From Chlamydiales bacterium (GTDB lineage: Bacteria > Chlamydiota > Chlamydiia > Chlamydiales > FEN-1388): a stretch of 16,367 nt of DNA. Shown here piece by piece: positions 13,733 to 16,367 of the stretch. The stretch is taken from contig JAJFUY010000227.1 in the NCBI GenBank assembly GCA_021372185.1, forward strand, positions 1 to 16,367, given 5' to 3'. The notes under the pieces are model-generated. The model ran no database searches. It was given only the letters and a program-made list of their open reading frames with translations, and was not told where the DNA came from. How positions within the stretch are numbered: position 1 is the stretch's first letter; each line of letters starts with the position of its first letter. Made by a program: the position numbers and the translations under genes.

Positions 13733-14952
13733 TTTTTAGCCTCCATTTCTAAACTTGAGCAGTAGAAGTGATCAAGCTCTAAAATACTTCTAGCCGTATC
13801 AAAGTCACTTGAGGCATATCGCTGTACCTCATTTTCCGCCTCAATATCTGTAAGAGGGTCTTTTGATGCACCTCCTGCATACTGTGTTACGATTTTACTT
13901 GCGCAGTTGGCAAGAATGATAGTTGTAAGCCCACAAGCTAGTATGCGGGCTTTAATGCCTTTTGGTTCTTTCATGTAGCCTTCGATTACCATAATTGGTT
14001 CACGGCTTGAGCGTGCGCTTACATCTTTAACAGGGATGCCGCCAGGCATTTGTAAGAAGATTTTTTTGGCCACTGCACCAACAATAGGCTCTCCACATAT
14101 GGTGAGTTTGTTTTTTACACAAACAAGCCCAGTGTAGGTTGTAAGGGCAGCTTCAGTGTTAAATAACAATGGCACTGACACAATAGGTGTTTGTGGGCAA
14201 TTGTACTTAACAGCTGATTTGCGCTCTAGTTGCAGCGCTCGGCATACAAGATCTCGACGATCTGCATTGGCAATACCCAATCCTTTTTGGCGAATGTAAA
14301 CGGCGGCTTGCATAGACTCTTCTGCCTGCAGGCCTTGCACCAAAGGTGTGAGTATGGAGGTAAACCTTGCTTTAACTTTACCCGTGACCTCTCCAAGCCT
14401 TTGTACGAGTGACTCTATGTTAGTAAGAGGCACCTCGCGATCGTTTATCCGTTTATTGTCATTAACAATACACAGTATGCGCATGCGTAAAAGCCTTGAC
14501 ATAGTAGGGGAGACTTGCAGGTCCACTTTAGCTTTTTGAATAAGAAATTCCTCAAGAGATCTTATTCCTGCTAGCCTTGGAACGCGCCCACATTTTGGTA
14601 TTGTACTGCCCAGCTCTTGCAATTTTATTGTGGCGTAGGCTTTTACTTGTACTGCTTCTTGACATAAGTCATCGAGATTAGCATTTGAGAAAAGCTCGCA
14701 CATATCAACGGCGCTGATTTGGCAGCCGAAGTTTTTGACCAGTGGGTCAAAGCTTCTGTACTGATTTTGAATGACGGCATCTGCTGTCTCTATAGCAACA
14801 GCTAAAAGAAGCTTGGCAAAACGCACACCAATTTTACATTTTTGTTCGGTCTCTGTTTTATTGGTAACATCAACCGGAATAACAACTTTATTAAGCTCTA
14901 AGGCCTCTACAGTAGCGCAAGAGGGCAGCATAGAGCGAACTAGTGGTAACAT
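13729..14952 (-). CDS. Unrecognised 407-aa protein heading the peptide transporter operon
   Basis: I do not recognise this protein. The start at 14952 is supported by GGAG seven bases upstream. No signal peptide is evident. The sequence looks mostly soluble and helical, with 14 cysteines spread through its length (including C77, C85, C97, C121, C161, C237, C252). A single hydrophobic stretch at about 337-354 (ARILACGLTTIILANCAS) might be a buried or membrane helix, followed by QYAGGASKDPLTDIEAENE. The middle part (about 178-222) is amphipathic and could form helical repeats. The stop overlaps the transporter start (ATGA, 13729-13732), so it is translated with a POT transporter and an aminopeptidase. 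A role in peptide handling or in sensing is an inference from that position only. Confidence 0.7.
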   Translation of the reverse strand: MLPLVRSMLPSCATVEALELNKVVIPVDVTNKTETEQKCKIGVRFAKLLLAVAIETADAVIQNQYRSFDPLVKNFGCQISAVDMCELFSNANLDDLCQEAVQVKAYATIKLQELGSTIPKCGRVPRLAGIRSLEEFLIQKAKVDLQVSPTMSRLLRMRILCIVNDNKRINDREVPLTNIESLVQRLGEVTGKVKARFTSILTPLVQGLQAEESMQAAVYIRQKGLGIANADRRDLVCRALQLERKSAVKYNCPQTPIVSVPLLFNTEAALTTYTGLVCVKNKLTICGEPIVGAVAKKIFLQMPGGIPVKDVSARSSREPIMVIEGYMKEPKGIKARILACGLTTIILANCASKIVTQYAGGASKDPLTDIEAENEVQRYASSDFDTARSILELDHFYCSSLEMEAKK

Positions 14953-14974
14953 AACACTGCTCCGTAAAAAAATA

Positions 14975-14980
14975 ATTATA
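14975..14980 (-). promoter_or_regulatory. Possible -10 box of the peptide operon
   Basis: On the minus strand TATAAT lies 22 bases before the ATG at 14952, with GGAG between. The -35 area shows no good TTGACA. The same bases follow a small stem (14986-15000) and a T-run follows them, so the site could instead be the tail of an attenuator hairpin. Confidence 0.3.
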
Positions 14981-15063
14981 TATAAGAAGGACGAGCCTTC
15001 CCGAAAAAAAATAAACTGTAAAAAATTTTACTTAGGTCGAACTACGTCGACGAAAAAAACAAA

Positions 15064-15177
15064 CTAATAAGAAAAATGGCTGAAATGCCAGAAATGGAAA
15101 GGATGGAATGGATAAGAAGACTGGATGTTTGAAAGTTGATTTAACGGTTCTATGGGTATACAGGCTTTGCTGTTCAT
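15064..15177 (-). CDS. Candidate 37-aa leader peptide rich in Phe/His
   Basis: A short frame upstream of and on the same strand as the peptide operon. AAGGAG lies six bases before ATG 15177, among the better ribosome sites in the window. The protein starts MNSKACIPIEPLN and ends YPFHPFHFWHFSHFSY: ten of the last sixteen residues are Phe, His or Trp. Such runs before an operon recall the pheL and his leader peptides, and three stems follow downstream (14986-15051). Against this, the codons come from a purine-rich GAAATGG-like repeat on the plus strand, which alone would give Phe/His on this strand. Translation and function are unproven. Confidence 0.3.
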   Translation of the reverse strand: MNSKACIPIEPLNQLSNIQSSYPFHPFHFWHFSHFSY

Positions 15178-15249
15178 GTGCTTCTCCTTAATTTGGTGCA
15201 CGGGTTTTTTAAAATGCTGTAAGAACTGGGGAACTTGTGGGTGTTTTAT

Positions 15250-15396
15250 TTATTGCCAGCGGCAAAAATAAAAACCCGTAAAATGTGGACGATGATAATG
15301 GTGACTAAATATGAACAAAGGTGTGCCCTTAGCGGTGCTAGGAGCCACTTTATTTGAGCGTAACTGTATGTCTGTAGTTAAGCAAATTGTGTTCAT
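15250..15396 (-). CDS. Second candidate small ORF with a similar start region (48 aa)
   Basis: It starts MNTICLTTD and ends SHHYHRPHFTGFYFCRWQ, again with a His/aromatic C-terminus. The start shares the TAAGG...GCACATGAACA context with the frame at 15177, suggesting a duplicated leader start. Its AAGG is only three bases from the ATG, which is close, and an AGGAG lies about 20 bases further up. It overlaps an opposing 42-codon frame at 15311-15439. Low confidence; reported because it pairs with the neighbouring candidate. Confidence 0.2.
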   Translation of the reverse strand: MNTICLTTDIQLRSNKVAPSTAKGTPLFIFSHHYHRPHFTGFYFCRWQ

Positions 15397-15476
15397 GTGC
15401 CTTAGTATACCAATTCTCCTGCAATTTAGTCCAATATAAATGTTGATAGATGGAATTTCGGTACTATGCCTTTTCC

Positions 15477-15748
15477 ATTTCCCTTGCCCTTGCCCGATTT
15501 TGTATTTGTATTGTATTGGAGCCCTTCAGGGCGACTGAAACGAAGCCCACCGTGACCGTAGGGAACGGTGGGAACGGGCAAAAAAAACATCGGAGCCCGG
15601 TTTAGGGCGATTCAATCACATGATTCAATCGCCCTAAACCGGGCTCCATTTCTTTCTATATCTTTTCCCACCGTTCCCTACGGTCACGGTGGGCATTGTT
15701 CAGGCGCCCTGAAGGGCTCTAAAACAAATCGGGCAAGGACAAGGAAAT
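15477..15748. repeat. Extra outer inverted-repeat layer around palindrome copy 3
   Basis: The bases 15477-15503 (ATTTCCCTTGCCCTTGCCCG then ATTTTGT) pair with 15724-15748 (ACAAATCGGGCAAGGACAAG then GAAAT), with a few mismatches and gaps, enclosing the element at 15519-15719. The core TTGCCCGAT/ATCGGGCAA is perfect. Copy 1 at 5040 shows no equally clear extra layer. Confidence 0.75.
15519..15719. repeat. Nested palindromic element, copy 3 (GC-rich family)
   Basis: A 201-base element of the same design as 5040-5239. The left arm (15519-15573) and right arm (15666-15719) contain tip hairpins GCCCT-TC-AGGGC and the 27-base CCCACCGT...ACGGTGGG hairpin, which is nearly identical to copy 1. The inner hairpin at 15593-15646 has 25-base arms with one mismatch and a 4-base loop ACAT. 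The right inner spacer (CATTTCTTTCTATATCTTTT) matches that of copy 1, fixing the two copies in the same orientation, while the left spacer differs. An open frame through it (IGARFRAIQSHDSIALNR...) mirrors one across copy 1 and is a repeat artefact. Located 38 bases before the argR promoter. Confidence 0.9.
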
Positions 15749-15756
15749 ACCTTATG

Positions 15757-15785
15757 TTGACATTAATTTCGGCATGAATTAATAT
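15757..15785 (+). promoter_or_regulatory. argR promoter
   Basis: A perfect TTGACA (15757-15762) is followed after 17 bases by TAATAT (15780-15785). The -10 lies inside the first ARG-box-like palindrome, so a bound repressor would block polymerase. Expected start of transcription is near 15792. Confidence 0.6.
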
Positions 15786-15790
15786 TCATT
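15773..15790 (+). promoter_or_regulatory. ARG-box-like operator 1
   Basis: The core TGAATTAATATTCA (15775-15788) fits the E. coli ARG box core TGAAT-wwww-ATTCA exactly. It overlaps the argR -10 box, as in autoregulated argR genes. Confidence 0.7.
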
Positions 15791-15794
15791 TATT

Positions 15795-15812
15795 AATGCA
15801 TAAATATGCAAT
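15795..15812 (+). promoter_or_regulatory. ARG-box-like operator 2
   Basis: The core TGCATAAATATGCA (15797-15810) is a perfect palindrome with an AT spacer, differing from the consensus by G-C for A-T at one symmetric position. Its centre is 22 bases from that of operator 1; paired E. coli boxes are about 21 apart. It ends four bases before the argR Shine-Dalgarno. Confidence 0.55.
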
Positions 15813-15824
15813 ATTGAGGTGTTT

Positions 15825-16280
15825 ATGGGAGAGAAAATAAGTCGCCAGCAGGCTATAGAGCAGCTTTTGAGGCAAGAATTGATTACAGATCAGGCTCAGC
15901 TTGTAAAGCTTTTGCATACACGCTACAGCATTGAAACTAACCAAACTGTGGTGTCACGTGATTTACATAAACTTGGTGTAGCAAAAAAGCGTGTGAAGGG
16001 CGAGCTTGTCTACGAGCTACCAGAGGGCGATATTTTATCTGAAATACTAAAGCTTGCCATCATTGATATTGTCCACAATGAATCGACAATCGTGATTATC
16101 ACACAACAAGCCCTTGCGGCTTTTGTGGGTGATGCTATTGACGCGCTAGAAGATATTGACATTCTTGGCTGCATAGCGGGTGAAAACACGCTCTTTGTGA
16201 CGCCAAAATCTGTAAAACAAATAGAAAAAACGTACTTACAACTATGCCAAAAGCTTGGCTTTAAGAAGAGGAAATCATGA
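15825..16280 (+). CDS. argR: Arginine repressor ArgR
   Basis: Hexameric arginine-dependent repressor of arginine metabolism and transport genes. The start is ATG 15825, five bases after GAGG; a GTG two codons upstream overlaps that site and is less likely. The 151-residue protein has an N-terminal winged helix (about 1-68) with recognition segment QTVVSRDLHKLGVAK (40-54) and a C-terminal oligomerisation and arginine-binding domain (about 75-146) with LAAFVGDAIDAL and LGCIAGENT (114-122). The family normally has GTIAGDDT; here the two aspartates that contact arginine in E. coli (D128/D129) are Glu120 and Asn121, so ligand affinity or identity may differ. It shares an ATGA overlap with a binding-protein gene, so it likely controls its own operon through the two operators upstream. 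Confidence 0.92.
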   Translation: MGEKISRQQAIEQLLRQELITDQAQLVKLLHTRYSIETNQTVVSRDLHKLGVAKKRVKGELVYELPEGDILSEILKLAIIDIVHNESTIVIITQQALAAFVGDAIDALEDIDILGCIAGENTLFVTPKSVKQIEKTYLQLCQKLGFKKRKS

Positions 16281-16367
16281 AAATAAAACTAGCATCTCTA
16301 CTCGTAGTTTGTGCATTGCTACTGTCATCATTTGCATCAAAAGAATCACTACTTGTTGGCACAAATG
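16277..16367 (+). CDS. Amino-acid ABC transporter substrate-binding protein, 5' end only
   Basis: The gene runs off the window after 30 codons. It opens with a signal peptide (MKIKLASLLVVCALLLSSFA) and then SKESLLVGTN, which matches the beginning of periplasmic amino-acid binding proteins of SBP family 3 (typically LxVGTxxxxPPF). Its ATG overlaps the argR stop (ATGA, 16277-16280), so it is co-transcribed and translationally coupled. The likely ligand is arginine or another basic amino acid, as for ArtJ, but that rests on the argR linkage. No lipobox is seen in the visible part. Confidence 0.7.
   Translation, partial: MKIKLASLLVVCALLLSSFASKESLLVGTN

Larger units (their letters stand above)
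14953..15824. other. 872-base gene-poor regulatory region between divergent operons
   Basis: This gap separates the minus-strand peptide operon from argR. It holds, in order: a candidate promoter (14975-14980); minus-strand stems at 14986-15000 (GAAGG/CCTTC), 15018-15031 (GTAAAA/TTTTAC, then a T-run) and 15036-15051 (GTCGA/TCGAC); two candidate small ORFs (15064-15177 and 15250-15396); an inverted repeat ACGGGTTTTT/AAAAACCCGT (15200-15209 and 15270-15279); the large palindrome (15477-15748); and the argR promoter and operators. No tRNA or longer coding region is visible. Confidence 0.7.

Noticed and set aside
15311..15439. A 42-codon plus-strand frame starting MNKGVPLAVL with a hydrophobic end
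   Set aside because: No Shine-Dalgarno precedes it, and it runs opposite the candidate small ORF at 15250-15396; little supports translation.
15568..15777. A 69-codon frame similar to the minus-strand frame at 4895-5191 (both contain GARFRAIQS)
   Set aside because: Both frames are translations of the nested palindromic repeat; they have no ribosome site, and the similarity follows from the DNA repeat.

Overview
The window reads as an accessory-rich chromosomal segment of a Gram-negative bacterium. It carries quinol bo3 oxidase subunits, several genes with export signals, and the start of a periplasmic binding protein. Base composition is moderate to AT-leaning by eye. The mix of a peptide transporter with an aminopeptidase, an ArgR-linked amino-acid ABC transporter, a eukaryote-type formylglycine-generating enzyme (FGE) and many palindromic intergenic repeats fits an amino-acid-scavenging, possibly host-associated lineage (Dependentiae, Chlamydiae-like or Legionellales-like). 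I cannot fix the phylum from the sequence alone.

Layout: 153-2731 (+) holds a stand-alone RlmK 23S rRNA methyltransferase followed closely by release factor 3 (prfC). A small two-helix membrane protein (2728-3057, -) overlaps the prfC stop codon. Next come cyoC-cyoD-cyoE (3196-5005, +), coupled by ATGA overlaps, with no cyoA or cyoB beside them. From 5040 to 6149 a second small membrane-protein gene sits between two elaborate nested palindromes of different sequence families. A sulfatase module follows on the minus strand: FGE (9828-8788), a two-domain GNAT acetyltransferase, then an exported sulfatase with its own promoter. A divergent RsmB-type rRNA m5C methyltransferase (9933-11090) ends at a solo copy of the palindromic repeat.

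From 14952 back to 11169 runs a three-gene minus-strand operon joined by ATGA overlaps: an unrecognised 407-aa protein, a POT-family peptide transporter with altered signature residues, and a short M17 leucyl aminopeptidase. Together they would import and hydrolyse peptides. Upstream lies an 872-base region with two candidate small ORFs rich in His and aromatic codons, a possible attenuator, and a large nested palindrome. The window ends with argR, whose promoter carries two ARG-box-like operators, and the start of an ABC amino-acid binding protein gene overlapping argR.

The most unusual structure is the palindromic repeat family. Hairpin units sit inside larger inverted repeats, with two full copies (5040-5239 and 15519-15719) and one collapsed copy (11111-11162). 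A sequence-unrelated element of the same architecture lies at 5823-6149.
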